From: Paenalkalicoccus suaedae
GTDB taxonomy: Bacteria; Bacillota; Bacilli; Bacillales; Salisediminibacteriaceae
DNA: 64,000 nt
NCBI RefSeq assembly: GCF_006965545.2
Contig: NZ_CP041372.2
Span: 620,001 to 684,000 of the forward strand
Direction of reading: 5' to 3'
Made by a program: the position numbers and the translations under genes. Shown here in pieces: positions 50,374 to 58,700 of the stretch. The notes below the pieces were generated by a model. That model saw only the letters and a program-made list of their open reading frames with translations. It did no database searches and had not been told where the DNA came from. The number at the start of each line of letters is the position of its first letter. Position 1 is the stretch's first letter.

Positions 50374-50599
50374 TCCCCCTTCCATATCTAGAAATTGAAA
50401 CCACTTTGCTTTCCATACCCACATTTTCACACGATATAAACGGCTAAATATGTTTAGTTGGGTCCATTAACTACATTTAAGTAGCAAATTCATTGCTATG
50501 ACAGAAAAGAGAAGGCTTACACAAGTTTCTAAAAAAGATTATTTGTAAAATAGTGCGAATTGCGAGACAATATGAGGGATTATTTTAAGGGAGGTAAGA

Positions 50600-50935
50600 A
50601 TGGTGGCAACGTTTGAAGATTTTTTGAAGTTGGATGTAAGGGTAGGCACAATCATAGAGGCAAGCGAGCTTGAGAAGGCACGAGTCCCAGCATATAAGCT
50701 AAAAATTAATTTTGGGGATGAGATAGGTGTGAAACAGTCCAGCGCACAAATTACAAAGCGCTACGACGCGGCCAATCTGCCTGGGCGTCAAGTCATTGCC
50801 ATAGTGAACTTTCCACCTCGGAGAGTAGCAGGTTTTAAATCAGAGGTCTTAGTCTTAGGTGGGATGCCAGGCGAAGGTGACGTGGTCTTGTTGAATATAG
50901 ATGAGCCTATAGCTAACGGGACAAAAATCGGATAG
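50600..50935 (+). CDS. csaA: Chaperone CsaA (tRNA-binding-domain protein)
   Basis: This 111-residue cytoplasmic dimer has a single OB-fold tRNA-binding domain: FLKLDVRVGTIIEASELEKA at the start and KQSSAQITKRYDAANLPGRQ, followed by VIAIVNFPPRRVAGFKSEVL and GGMPGEGDVVLLN. In B. subtilis CsaA binds unfolded or precursor proteins and SecA. Length matches the family. GGGAGGT precedes the ATG. It is monocistronic with a hairpin after it. Confidence 0.94.
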   Translation: MVATFEDFLKLDVRVGTIIEASELEKARVPAYKLKINFGDEIGVKQSSAQITKRYDAANLPGRQVIAIVNFPPRRVAGFKSEVLVLGGMPGEGDVVLLNIDEPIANGTKIG

Positions 50936-50948
50936 ATTGTTTAAAGTG

Positions 50949-50985
50949 CCGCGCTTAGTAGAGATTTTGCTAAGGCGGTTTTTTC
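50949..50985 (+). terminator. Terminator of csaA
   Basis: CCGC and TTAG pair with CTAA and GCGG around a 10-nt loop, then TTTTTT. Confidence 0.75.
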
Positions 50986-51039
50986 TGGTTGGGGGTGAGA
51001 GGGGTTAGGATGAAAGTTACTTTTTTATACTTCGGTGGG

Positions 51040-51136
51040 TAGAAGTCCATAACTCCGGAAGACGGCACATAAAATCGAAATGGGGAACATAACTTCAGGA
51101 TAAGGAACATAACTCTAAAATAAAGTCCATAATCTA
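51040..51136. repeat. Intergenic box array F (20-nt period, convergent gap)
   Basis: The core CATAA (in GTCCATAAC, GGCACATAA, GGAACATAAC, GGAACATAAC, GTCCATAATC) starts at 51048, 51068, 51088, 51108 and 51128, exactly every 20 nt. It lies between the 3' ends of csaA and a DUF2628-type gene. The 200 nt after it up to the terminator hold nothing I can identify. Confidence 0.72.
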
Positions 51137-51345
51137 TGTACAAAACCCAATACACACCTAAATCTAATGAAAAAACCGACAAATTTAACCTCAACCAGCA
51201 CGAGCAAACCTGACATATTTAAGATACAGTGGCAATTCGCGCATAAAGCAACTCCAGGCGCGCTTTTAATCAATCATGTAAGTCCAACATGCCAGAATGG
51301 GGCAAAAATACTATAACAACCAACTGCAATCAGTAACTTAAAAAA

Positions 51346-51390
51346 CAAAAAAAGCCAAAGCCCACTTATCCAAGGGCCTTGGCTTTTACC
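51346..51390 (-). terminator. Terminator of the DUF2628-type gene
   Basis: On the minus strand AAAGCCAAGGCCC pairs with GGGCTTTGGCTTT and a long T-run follows. Confidence 0.82.
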
Positions 51391-52241
51391 TATGAACCTA
51401 TCGGAGTTACCGTAAACTCTACTGAATCTACGAGCTCGTCGTCAATCAAGATGTCTAATCGGTAATCTGCTACAGGGGTAGTTGGATCTGCTGTATCGAT
51501 GAGCTGTAAAGAGACGCTCTCCTGCGTAAAGAATCCATATGTCATACTACTGTACTCGACAAACTCCCCATTTTCCTCCACATATAAATTAGCGGTAAAG
51601 GATCGTGAGTTAACAGGCTCTCCTATATAGAGCAGATTGATGCGCGCGCTATATTTTGCGAATGAGTCGCGATTCGCCTCCACGGCTGTTTGAGGAAAAG
51701 GCAGATTATCATCGTACACGTAGACGCCATCAGGTACCGGTTGATCAATTATTGTAGCAGCTGTTAAGGCGGATGGGAATAGAATAACGGTACCTAACAT
51801 TAGGGGTATCAGCGCCCCAGTCACCACGGAGCGACCGCTCTTCATAAAGAGTGGGGGAACAGTGGTGCCGCTGCTTTTTGCATGTATGATTCGTTTAACG
51901 TGTGCTGCGTAGCGAGCGTTGGCCAAAAAGCCGAATCCAGTATGTAGAAGTAGCACGAGTACAGGTAAAAAAACAAATCGTAAGATGGTGTCACCAAGTC
52001 CGATAAATAAATACGCATCACTAATGATAAAGATGCCGATAAAAATCATATAGAGTGTACTCAACATGTAAAGCTGTCTTGCAGCGGACCAAAAGGGTGC
52101 TAATAAAAATGCGCTCCAGTTAAAGCCTGCATAGCGAGTTGGGGTCTTTGCTTTTTGCCATTTTGTCTTATAGTACTCTATATTAGTTTGCACAATTGTT
52201 GAAAGTTCGTCATGAAAGGCGAAACTAACTTGTTTGGTCAA
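51390..52241 (-). CDS. DUF2628-type membrane protein with C-terminal extracellular domain
   Basis: This 283-residue protein begins with the DUF2628 pattern: YYKTKWQKAKTPTRYAGFNW, SAFLLAPFWSAARQLYMLST and a histidine/alanine-rich loop FLANARYAAHVKRI. It has about four hydrophobic segments up to residue 165, then a soluble domain of about 115 residues ending in strands (YRLDILIDDELVDSVEFTV) that should lie outside. I choose TTG 52241, 9 nt after AAAAGGAG; the frame-opening TTG at 52250 abuts it. The role of DUF2628 is unknown. Confidence 0.75.
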   Translation of the reverse strand: MTKQVSFAFHDELSTIVQTNIEYYKTKWQKAKTPTRYAGFNWSAFLLAPFWSAARQLYMLSTLYMIFIGIFIISDAYLFIGLGDTILRFVFLPVLVLLLHTGFGFLANARYAAHVKRIIHAKSSGTTVPPLFMKSGRSVVTGALIPLMLGTVILFPSALTAATIIDQPVPDGVYVYDDNLPFPQTAVEANRDSFAKYSARINLLYIGEPVNSRSFTANLYVEENGEFVEYSSMTYGFFTQESVSLQLIDTADPTTPVADYRLDILIDDELVDSVEFTVTPIGS

Positions 52242-52378
52242 CGAGACCAACTCCTTTTAGTTAAACAAGATTTGCACTACTAAGATGCTTTCATAAGTGT
52301 ATCACGATTTAGCGAATAGGTCGTTGCGCACATTTTGACTAATTTTTGATAAAATGAATCCAAAGGAGGAGGAATGGA

Positions 52379-52978
52379 ATGAAAATATGGCATGTTTTTA
52401 CGATCGTACTTGTCCTTCTCGTAGGATGTAGTCAAAACGAGGAGACTGCAGAGGTAGAATTTCCTTATTCATACATACATGAGACGTTTAGCTATGACCA
52501 ATTTTATTATCCTGATAGCTGGGAAGTTGTGGCGATTAGTTCGTCGGTGCCACTTATTTATCGAGACGGGAACGACCCTGATGCGTTCGAGTACTCGAAT
52601 ACCCCGACAAACTATCGACTAACGTTTGGAGAAGAAGCACCAGAGAATGAGGTTGTGGAAGAAGCATTAGAAGAGTTTAATGTACAGCAAGCAAGGGGTG
52701 GCAGCGGGTTACGCCAACTTTATTATCACTCTTATTTTGCTCACTATGCGGACCTTACTATCAGTCAAAATGGATTTCATACGTTGCTTATGGAATATGA
52801 TGCCGCAATGGAGTGGGAGGTAGAAAATAGAACGGTTATCGTACTTCAAGAAGGGAATGAGTGGGCGGCTAATTGGACTTCTGGTGGCGTGTACTACGAT
52901 TTAATTGTTAGAGGAGAGGCACTTATCGAATCCGAGGAACAGTTCAGGGGATTGCTTGAGCAAATAATTGGTGCGTAG
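52379..52978 (+). CDS. Putative lipoprotein of unknown function
   Basis: This 199-residue protein has a short signal peptide with lipobox LLVGC (cysteine about 18), then an acidic, aromatic-rich extracellular domain (YIHETFSYDQFYYPDSWEVV, GSGLRQLYYHSYFAHYADLT). The mixture resembles PsbP-like or DUF4367-type surface domains in Bacillus, though I am not sure. AAAGGAGGAGG precedes the ATG. It is divergent from the DUF2628-type gene, and the two may share control. Array G follows. Confidence 0.75.
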   Translation: MKIWHVFTIVLVLLVGCSQNEETAEVEFPYSYIHETFSYDQFYYPDSWEVVAISSSVPLIYRDGNDPDAFEYSNTPTNYRLTFGEEAPENEVVEEALEEFNVQQARGGSGLRQLYYHSYFAHYADLTISQNGFHTLLMEYDAAMEWEVENRTVIVLQEGNEWAANWTSGGVYYDLIVRGEALIESEEQFRGLLEQIIGA

Positions 52979-53024
52979 GTCAATGGCTTCGAATTGGATC
53001 ATAATATAGCTTCGATAGTATAGA

Positions 53025-53105
53025 GTGCGATCAATAACGAACATTGTGCGATCAATAGCAGGCATCGTGCAATCAATAACAGCACCAGTCCGACCAATAA
53101 CAGTA
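53025..53105. repeat. Intergenic box array G (21-nt period, convergent gap)
   Basis: GATCAATA, GATCAATA, AATCAATA and GACCAATA start at 53029, 53050, 53071 and 53092, exactly 21 nt apart. The box is the same as in arrays A and D. It lies between the 3' ends of the lipoprotein gene and the flavin reductase-like gene. Confidence 0.75.
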
Positions 53106-53161
53106 GCACTACTCAAAAAGAGAATTAAAACGAAATGTGAGAAATAACGTACTATCCTACT

Positions 53162-53202
53162 AAAAGAGGCCAGGACAGTTCAATCACTTCTGTACCAGCC
53201 TC
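53162..53202 (-). terminator. Terminator of the flavin reductase-like gene
   Basis: On the minus strand GAGGC and GCCTC, and ACAG and CTGT, pair around an 11-nt loop, then TTTTAG follows. Confidence 0.7.
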
Positions 53203-53226
53203 ATCAGAGGATCTAACTCCTACATT

Positions 53227-53790
53227 TTAGCGATGCTTTTCTTGTGTAACATCTACAATTGTTGATGTTTGATCAGCGTGCAAGTATTTAGATCGACCGA
53301 GATACAAAGGCAACGTCACTTTTGTAAAGTCAGGCAATCCGTCCTTCGTAAAGAGTTCTTGATTTCGATAAAAAGCGTCCATAGAAGCAACGAACCAATC
53401 ATGATCTCCATATCGATTCACATCTATCGTAGAGCATTCGTATGCTACATAAGCATCGGTTAATATTGGAGCGCCATTTTCTCCTAGATTATACGCTAAG
53501 CCAATTCGATCGAGCTTTGCCCCGTCGGAGCCTGTCCATACGCCAGCCTGTTGAATCGCTTCAGCGTGAGCAGCTGGTAAGAAGTTAATAGCAAACTTGC
53601 CTTCCTGCTTGACTAAATGGTGCGTGTAGCGTTCTTCAGCAATCGCGACACCGTATATTGGTGGGGTATAGGATATGTAAGAGTGCCAGCCGGCAGCCAT
53701 GATATTTGTTTCTCCTTTATGAGCAACTGTTACGATGGCAACGAGGCCGGGATAGCTGTGCATAACGGTGTTTTGTGACTTAGTAAGCAA
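53227..53790 (-). CDS. Flavin reductase-like (FMN-binding split barrel) protein
   Basis: This 187-residue protein matches the flavin reductase-like family: VAIVTVAHKGETNIMAAGW, SYTPPIYGVAIAEERYTHHL, KFAINFLPAAHAEAIQQAG and AYVAYECSTIDVNRYGDHDW give the typical FMN-binding barrel order. It probably binds FMN and passes electrons from NAD(P)H to a partner oxygenase. I use TTG 53790 after AAGGGAGAG; the longer frame from TTG 53829 would run into the terminator of the next gene. Confidence 0.85.
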   Translation of the reverse strand: MLTKSQNTVMHSYPGLVAIVTVAHKGETNIMAAGWHSYISYTPPIYGVAIAEERYTHHLVKQEGKFAINFLPAAHAEAIQQAGVWTGSDGAKLDRIGLAYNLGENGAPILTDAYVAYECSTIDVNRYGDHDWFVASMDAFYRNQELFTKDGLPDFTKVTLPLYLGRSKYLHADQTSTIVDVTQEKHR

Positions 53791-53811
53791 TGGTATCTCT
53801 CCCTTATAATC

Positions 53812-53841
53812 GAAATAAAGGCCACCCAAAACGGGTAGCCC
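53812..53841 (-). terminator. Terminator of the GerMN lipoprotein gene
   Basis: On the minus strand GGCTACCC and GGGTGGCC form an 8-bp stem with loop GTTTT, then TTTATTTC. Confidence 0.8.
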
Positions 53842-53852
53842 TTCTAACGGTT

Positions 53853-54620
53853 TTATTGATAGACAGGATAATCTTCAGGATTTCCAGCTTGGATTGGTGT
53901 AGATAGATCTAAGTGGCCTAAAAACTCCCCAATTTCATCGCCTTCGATTAAAAGCATTGTTTCAGTAGCGCCGAATTGTTGCATCATCATCGCGATTTGT
54001 TCTGTTAGCATTGCTTCTCCACTAGAACCGAGATTAGCATTTTCGACCTCAGACGATAAAGAAACGTAAGCCGTTGAGCCGTCAATCTCCACTGACTCTA
54101 CGCTCGCTCCTTCAGGTAGTAAACCAAATAGTCCTTCTTGAGATGGACCAGCTTCCCATAGAGCCATTGCTTCCATAGCACCAGTTTCGTCCATAGATAC
54201 TAACTGATCTGTTTCTACTCGATATGTTTCTAAGAGTTGATCATCAGAAAAGTATAAGTATACGTTTTGTACGTCAATCGCTTCTTCGTTTGCTTCTGTA
54301 TCATTTGACACCGCTTCTTCTTCCTCTTCATTATTCACGGCTTCGTTATCAATTGTCGCTGTTTCTTCATTAACAGGTTCTTCGTTAACGTCATTCCCTG
54401 CTTCTTCCTCATTATTTACGACTGGCTCCTCCGCATCTGTTGCATTGTTTGCCGATCCGTCGTTGTTCTCCACAACGTTATTCTCTGAGACATTGTTCTC
54501 TGTCTCTACGTTACTTACCTCTGCATTTGTGTTTGTGTCGACTGGCGTTGTATCTTCGCCTTGTCCACATGCAGCTAATACGGCTACAGCACTTAAGAGT
54601 GCGAATCCTACTTTTTTCAT
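53853..54620 (-). CDS. GerMN-domain lipoprotein with low-complexity acidic linker
   Basis: This 255-residue protein has a signal peptide with lipobox LAAC (cysteine at 18), a linker of about 100 residues made almost only of N, E, D, T and V (for example NVSENNVVENNDGSANN), then a GerMN domain (about 118-255, VYLYFSDDQLLETYRVE, GLFGLLPEGASVESVEIDG, YVSLSSEVENANLGSS). GerMN is found in spore germination protein GerM and in LpqB- and RsiX-like proteins. The linker is probably a spacer through the wall. It is divergent from the sigX region, whose anti-sigma factor has a related C-terminal domain. Confidence 0.88.
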   Translation of the reverse strand: MKKVGFALLSAVAVLAACGQGEDTTPVDTNTNAEVSNVETENNVSENNVVENNDGSANNATDAEEPVVNNEEEAGNDVNEEPVNEETATIDNEAVNNEEEEEAVSNDTEANEEAIDVQNVYLYFSDDQLLETYRVETDQLVSMDETGAMEAMALWEAGPSQEGLFGLLPEGASVESVEIDGSTAYVSLSSEVENANLGSSGEAMLTEQIAMMMQQFGATETMLLIEGDEIGEFLGHLDLSTPIQAGNPEDYPVYQ

Positions 54621-54896
54621 ATGTGTATCCCTTCCTTCGTTTAAATTATCAGCATTCTACCCTTTTAGACGTGTCTTTTCCTAAAAGGTTACAGCCTGTA
54701 TTAGTATATCGACAACTTTTGCTTCGTTCAACCTGCTACCTACGCATGTATATATACCTAGATATCCATTTGTGGGAGAAAAAGGTGACTACCTTTTCTG
54801 TCAAAAAAGAAGGGATTGAAGTCGCATAGACCAATTATCTGATACAATCTATGATAGGAAGTTGTGTTAGCTTTGCAAAAGAAGGAGAGACGCATC

Positions 54897-54992
54897 ATGA
54901 GATGGAAGAATTGGCAAGTTGCCTTATTACTTATTATCGGTGGATTTGTAGCAGCCGGAACCTTTTGGGTATGGGTGTTAATGTCTAATTAA
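54897..54992 (+). CDS. 31-residue single-pass membrane peptide
   Basis: The frame MRWKNWQVALLLIIGGFVAA continues to GTFWVWVLMSN and a TAA stop. AAGGAGAG lies 6-7 nt before the ATG, a perfect setting. The peptide has a positive N-terminus and one hydrophobic helix flanked by tryptophans. It ends 15 nt before the SigX-type promoter of the next operon. I do not recognise the family. Confidence 0.7.
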   Translation: MRWKNWQVALLLIIGGFVAAGTFWVWVLMSN

Positions 54993-55007
54993 AATCATAC
55001 ATTTACG

Positions 55008-55033
55008 TGTAACAAATAGAGAGAAAGAACGAC
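55008..55033 (+). promoter_or_regulatory. ECF (SigX-type) promoter of sigX-rsiX
   Basis: TGTAAC at 55008-55013, a 16-nt spacer and CGAC at 55030-55033 match the SigX/SigW-class promoter pattern. The site lies 27 nt before the sigX start, so the sigma factor probably drives its own operon. Confidence 0.8.
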
Positions 55034-55059
55034 AGTATAGATAGCAGGGAGGGAATTCC

Positions 55060-55602
55060 GTGAGAGAGGAGTTCGAGCGGTTATATACCACGTATCATCA
55101 GCAATTATTCCAATACATTTATTATCTAGTCAGAAACCGTCAAACTGCTGAAGAACTCGTGCAAGAAGTTTATATTAAAGTCCTTCATGCTTACGAAACG
55201 TTTGAGGGGAAAAGTAGCGAAAAGACATGGCTATATTCGATAGCAAAGCATGTATCTATAGATTGGATTCGAAAACAGTCGCGAAAAAAGCGGAAATTTG
55301 AAGGCAAGGAATTCGAATGGAGCGAGCGAGAGTTTGAAATTCAGGATAAAGAGCCGCTACCAGAGGATATTGTTGTCGAGCAAGAAGAGATGGCGACTGT
55401 CTTTCGAGAACTGAAGCGATGTACAGAAGACCAACAGCAGGTTGTTTTGCTTAGATACGTCCAAGGACTTTCTATTACAGAGAGTGCAGAGATTTTAGGA
55501 TGGACGGAAAGTAAAGTAAAGACAACACAGCATCGCGCAATCAAAACGTTAAAAAAGCACCTGCAGGATACTAGTTCTCTTAGGGAGGAGGTAAGCAAAT
55601 GA
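55060..55602 (+). CDS. sigX: ECF RNA polymerase sigma factor, SigX-like
   Basis: This 180-residue protein has sigma region 2 (EEFERLYTTYHQQLFQYIYY, ELVQEVYIKVLHAYETF, KTWLYSIAKHVSIDWIR) and region 4 (LRYVQGLSITESAEILGWTE, then KTTQHRAIKTLKKHL). It resembles B. subtilis SigX, which controls cell-envelope modification genes. GTG start with GGAGGG upstream. It overlaps rsiX by 4 nt and has an autoregulatory-type promoter. Confidence 0.9.
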   Translation: MREEFERLYTTYHQQLFQYIYYLVRNRQTAEELVQEVYIKVLHAYETFEGKSSEKTWLYSIAKHVSIDWIRKQSRKKRKFEGKEFEWSEREFEIQDKEPLPEDIVVEQEEMATVFRELKRCTEDQQQVVLLRYVQGLSITESAEILGWTESKVKTTQHRAIKTLKKHLQDTSSLREEVSK

Positions 55603-56903
55603 GTAAGAACAAATGGACAGAGGATCACATCGAGAAAACACTAACCGATCTTCCTAAGCAACGAGATCATCGTTCGAAAGACGACGTGTTTGAGGCGATG
55701 ATGAAGCAAGCGGAAAAGAGTCCGATGCCATCAAGACGTAAGAAGCGTCCGCGACCATGGGCAGTACCTGCGTTAGCATCAGCCGCAGCAGTGCTATTAG
55801 TAGTCTTGATGCTCCCATCGTTTATGAATACAGGGCTATTTAGCTCCGATCAGCAAATAAACATGGAGTCTGACAGCATGGAATCTCAATCGGGGAACAG
55901 TGCAAATATCGCGATGAATGGTTCGGACGAAGATTCAGACCAAGAAATGTTCTCGAGTGAATCTAACTCCGCTAATGAAGCAGATCAGCCAGTCGACAAT
56001 TCTTCCGAAGCATCTGTTAATGAAGGTACGGACGATTCAGATGTGGAAAATGATATGAATGCAGATTACTCTGATGAGGGATCTACCGGCATCGCAGCCA
56101 TTGAGTCAGAAGAAAATGTAGAAGAATTTCAGGTGCGTCAAGAAGAGTCGCTTTATGTAACAGCCAGTGTGCAAACAACAGAAGACGGCTCTGCTCAATA
56201 TACGGTGTTGACAACAGAGGATGCAAATGGCCGAACGCTTGAGGAGGCACTCTTATCCGTATTAGTAGAGAGTGACCCTACTTCGGGTAACTATTTGAGC
56301 TCTATTGAGCAAGTGACGCTTAATGACCCGCAAGCGGGTACCATAACGCTCGATTTTTCTGACGAAAATGCGTTAGACAGTCTGAGCAGCACGGAGGCAC
56401 TTTCGCTAGAAGAGGTTCTTCAAGAAACACTCGCCCTCCATAAAATCCAAGAGGTGCGTTTTACGGCTAACGGAGAGCCGCTACTTGTTGGACCAATCGG
56501 GGAGGACACGCTTGAACTTTCTAGCTTGAATCGTGGTTATTATCTCGTTGCAAATGAACAAGGAGCAGCACAATTTGTTAGCGGAAGAGTAGCCCAAGAA
56601 GCTATGACGAATGGTGCAGGCGACCCATTAAACTTTGTGGAGACACTTAATCAAATGCAGGACGTACCAGAGGGAGAGTGGTACGAATCCGCTATTGCAG
56701 ATAGCATCGAGATAATGGATGTTCGCTATGAAGGCGAATCCGCCTTTGTGATCTATGACGCGACAGAGAATACGACGGATGAGGAGCTTAGCATCTTTTA
56801 CGAGGCGGCGAATTTAACCGCGAAATACTATACACTCGATACGCTACAGTTTGTAAACGAATCAGCTGGAGAAGTAGTCGAGTATCAAGTGCAAGTCCCT
56901 TAA
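55599..56903 (+). CDS. rsiX: Anti-sigma factor RsiX-like, with acidic linker and GerMN-type domain
   Basis: This 434-residue single-pass membrane protein has a cytoplasmic anti-sigma region (1-50), a membrane segment (VPALASAAAVLLVVLMLPSF, about 52-71), an extracellular low-complexity acidic linker (about 75-165, rich in S, D, N and E), and a C-terminal extracellular domain (about 185-430, GRTLEEALLSVLVESDPTSG, GTITLDFSDENALDSL). Its start overlaps the sigX stop (ATGA). It would hold SigX at the membrane until an envelope signal. Length is greater than the B. subtilis RsiX (about 368), mainly in the linker. Confidence 0.88.
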   Translation: MSKNKWTEDHIEKTLTDLPKQRDHRSKDDVFEAMMKQAEKSPMPSRRKKRPRPWAVPALASAAAVLLVVLMLPSFMNTGLFSSDQQINMESDSMESQSGNSANIAMNGSDEDSDQEMFSSESNSANEADQPVDNSSEASVNEGTDDSDVENDMNADYSDEGSTGIAAIESEENVEEFQVRQEESLYVTASVQTTEDGSAQYTVLTTEDANGRTLEEALLSVLVESDPTSGNYLSSIEQVTLNDPQAGTITLDFSDENALDSLSSTEALSLEEVLQETLALHKIQEVRFTANGEPLLVGPIGEDTLELSSLNRGYYLVANEQGAAQFVSGRVAQEAMTNGAGDPLNFVETLNQMQDVPEGEWYESAIADSIEIMDVRYEGESAFVIYDATENTTDEELSIFYEAANLTAKYYTLDTLQFVNESAGEVVEYQVQVP

Positions 56904-56936
56904 ATAAGTAATTAGGCAAAGAGAGGGCGTCTATCC

Positions 56937-58700
56937 ATGGCAGAAGGTGCAGAGCAAAAACACGAAAAAAAGCCAGTGAACTGGCGGCAATTTTATGAGC
57001 TGGTACGGCAAACAAAGCCACCAGTTTGGATTATGGTCATCGCGATTACGTTAAGTATTGTGGAGACTGCGATAGGGCTTGTCATCCCTTTGTTCACGCA
57101 ACAAATTGTCGATGGAATGGCGTCGGGAGCTGTTAACAGCAGCTTCCTTTTGCTGTTCCTCGGACTGTTTGTGTTACAAGCGGTGGGGACTGGTGTTTCC
57201 CTTTATTTACTTACGTATATTGGCGAGCATATCGTGCGCGGATTACGTACGCGACTGTGGCAAAAGATTATTCGCTTGCCGATCCCGTATTTTGACGGTC
57301 AAGAGACAGGAGAAACGGTAAGTCGCATTACAAACGATACGTCTATTATCAAAGGACTCATAACGCGTCATCTCGTTTCAGCCGTAACAGGCGTTTTATC
57401 AATGGGGGGAGCCGTGATTATCCTCCTCTATTTAGATTGGCAAATGACCCTTGTCATGCTAACAGCGGTGCCAATTATGCTGTTTATTATTTTGCCAATT
57501 GGACGGCGCATGTACCGCATTTCTAAACGTCTCCAAACGGAAATGGCAAGTTTTACAGCTGTATTAAGTACGGTCCTGTCTGAAATACGATTGGTAAAAA
57601 CGTACAATGCTGAGGAGCATGAATCAACAAGAGGTGGCTCACGTATACAAGAGCTATTCCGCTATGGGTTAAAAGAAGCACGCTTAATGGCGATTTTAAA
57701 TCCGCTTATTTCGCTTGCAATGATGGTGATGCTTGTCTTTATTATTGGTTATGGAGGCGTTCGTGTTGCATCAGGAGCACTAACTGCCGGAGAGCTTGTA
57801 GCCTTTATCCTGTACCTGTTCCTCATTATTGTACCTGTCAGTCAGTTCTCCTCCTTTTTTGCCGAGCTACAAAAGGCAATGGGGGCAACAGAACGATTAC
57901 AGGAGCTCTTACATGAGCCAGGTGAAGGACAACAGGGCAAGCAAGGGAAACCAGGTGTGAAAGCACATGTAACCTTTAAGGACGTTGTTTTCTCTTACAA
58001 GCCAGAAGAGAAGGTCTTAAAAGGAGTATCGTTTACCATTCCGACGAACCAAGTGACCGCGATTGTTGGACCAAGTGGAGCGGGAAAGACGACACTATTT
58101 TCGTTAATCGAGCGATTTTATGAGCTAGACGCTGGTACGATTCTGTACGGCGATACGGCCATTCACGAGCTCGACTTACATGAATGGCGTCGGAAAATCG
58201 GTTATGTGTCGCAGGATAGTCCGCTTATGTCTGGGACAATTCGAGATAATCTGAGCTACGGATTAGGCTTTACACCTAGTGATGAGGAGCTCTTAGTTTC
58301 AGCGGCTACTGCCTACGCCAAGGATTTTATAGAAGAACTTCCACAAGGGCTTGATACGGCGGTAGGGGAGCGAGGAATTCGCTTATCTGGTGGTCAAAAG
58401 CAACGTATTGCTATTGCCCGAGCCGTACTACGTGATCCGGAGATTCTGATGCTAGACGAAGCAACGGCGAGCCTTGATAGTGAATCCGAGCAGCACGTAC
58501 AAAAAGCCCTGCAAACGCTTATGCAGGGTCGTACGACGCTCGTTATTGCCCACCGTCTTTCTACCGTCATGAATGCGAATGCCATCATTGTCATGGAAAA
58601 TGGGAAAGAAACCGGAATTGGCACGCATGAGGAGCTTTACCGCTCCCACGAGCTCTATAAAAAGCTGGCTGATCATCAAATGAAGCTTAGCGCAGGTTAA
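56937..58700 (+). CDS. ABC multidrug exporter, BmrA-like half-transporter
   Basis: This 587-residue protein has six membrane helices (about 35-310) fused to an ATPase domain. Motifs are Walker A GPSGAGKTTLF (about 375-385), Q-loop YVSQDSPLMSGTI, signature LSGGQKQRIAIARAVLRDPE, Walker B ILMLDEATASLD and H-loop VIAHRLSTV. A homodimer would export lipophilic drugs or lipids. The start is 33 nt after rsiX, so it may share the sigX transcript. Its last 14 nt overlap the convergent rocR gene. Confidence 0.94.
   Translation: MAEGAEQKHEKKPVNWRQFYELVRQTKPPVWIMVIAITLSIVETAIGLVIPLFTQQIVDGMASGAVNSSFLLLFLGLFVLQAVGTGVSLYLLTYIGEHIVRGLRTRLWQKIIRLPIPYFDGQETGETVSRITNDTSIIKGLITRHLVSAVTGVLSMGGAVIILLYLDWQMTLVMLTAVPIMLFIILPIGRRMYRISKRLQTEMASFTAVLSTVLSEIRLVKTYNAEEHESTRGGSRIQELFRYGLKEARLMAILNPLISLAMMVMLVFIIGYGGVRVASGALTAGELVAFILYLFLIIVPVSQFSSFFAELQKAMGATERLQELLHEPGEGQQGKQGKPGVKAHVTFKDVVFSYKPEEKVLKGVSFTIPTNQVTAIVGPSGAGKTTLFSLIERFYELDAGTILYGDTAIHELDLHEWRRKIGYVSQDSPLMSGTIRDNLSYGLGFTPSDEELLVSAATAYAKDFIEELPQGLDTAVGERGIRLSGGQKQRIAIARAVLRDPEILMLDEATASLDSESEQHVQKALQTLMQGRTTLVIAHRLSTVMNANAIIVMENGKETGIGTHEELYRSHELYKKLADHQMKLSAG

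Noticed and set aside
50970-51194. 74-codon minus-strand frame
   Set aside because: It lies on array F, with no ribosome site.
52901-53116. 71-codon minus-strand frame with I-D-R-T repeats
   Set aside because: It lies on array G; the repeat follows from the 21-nt period.
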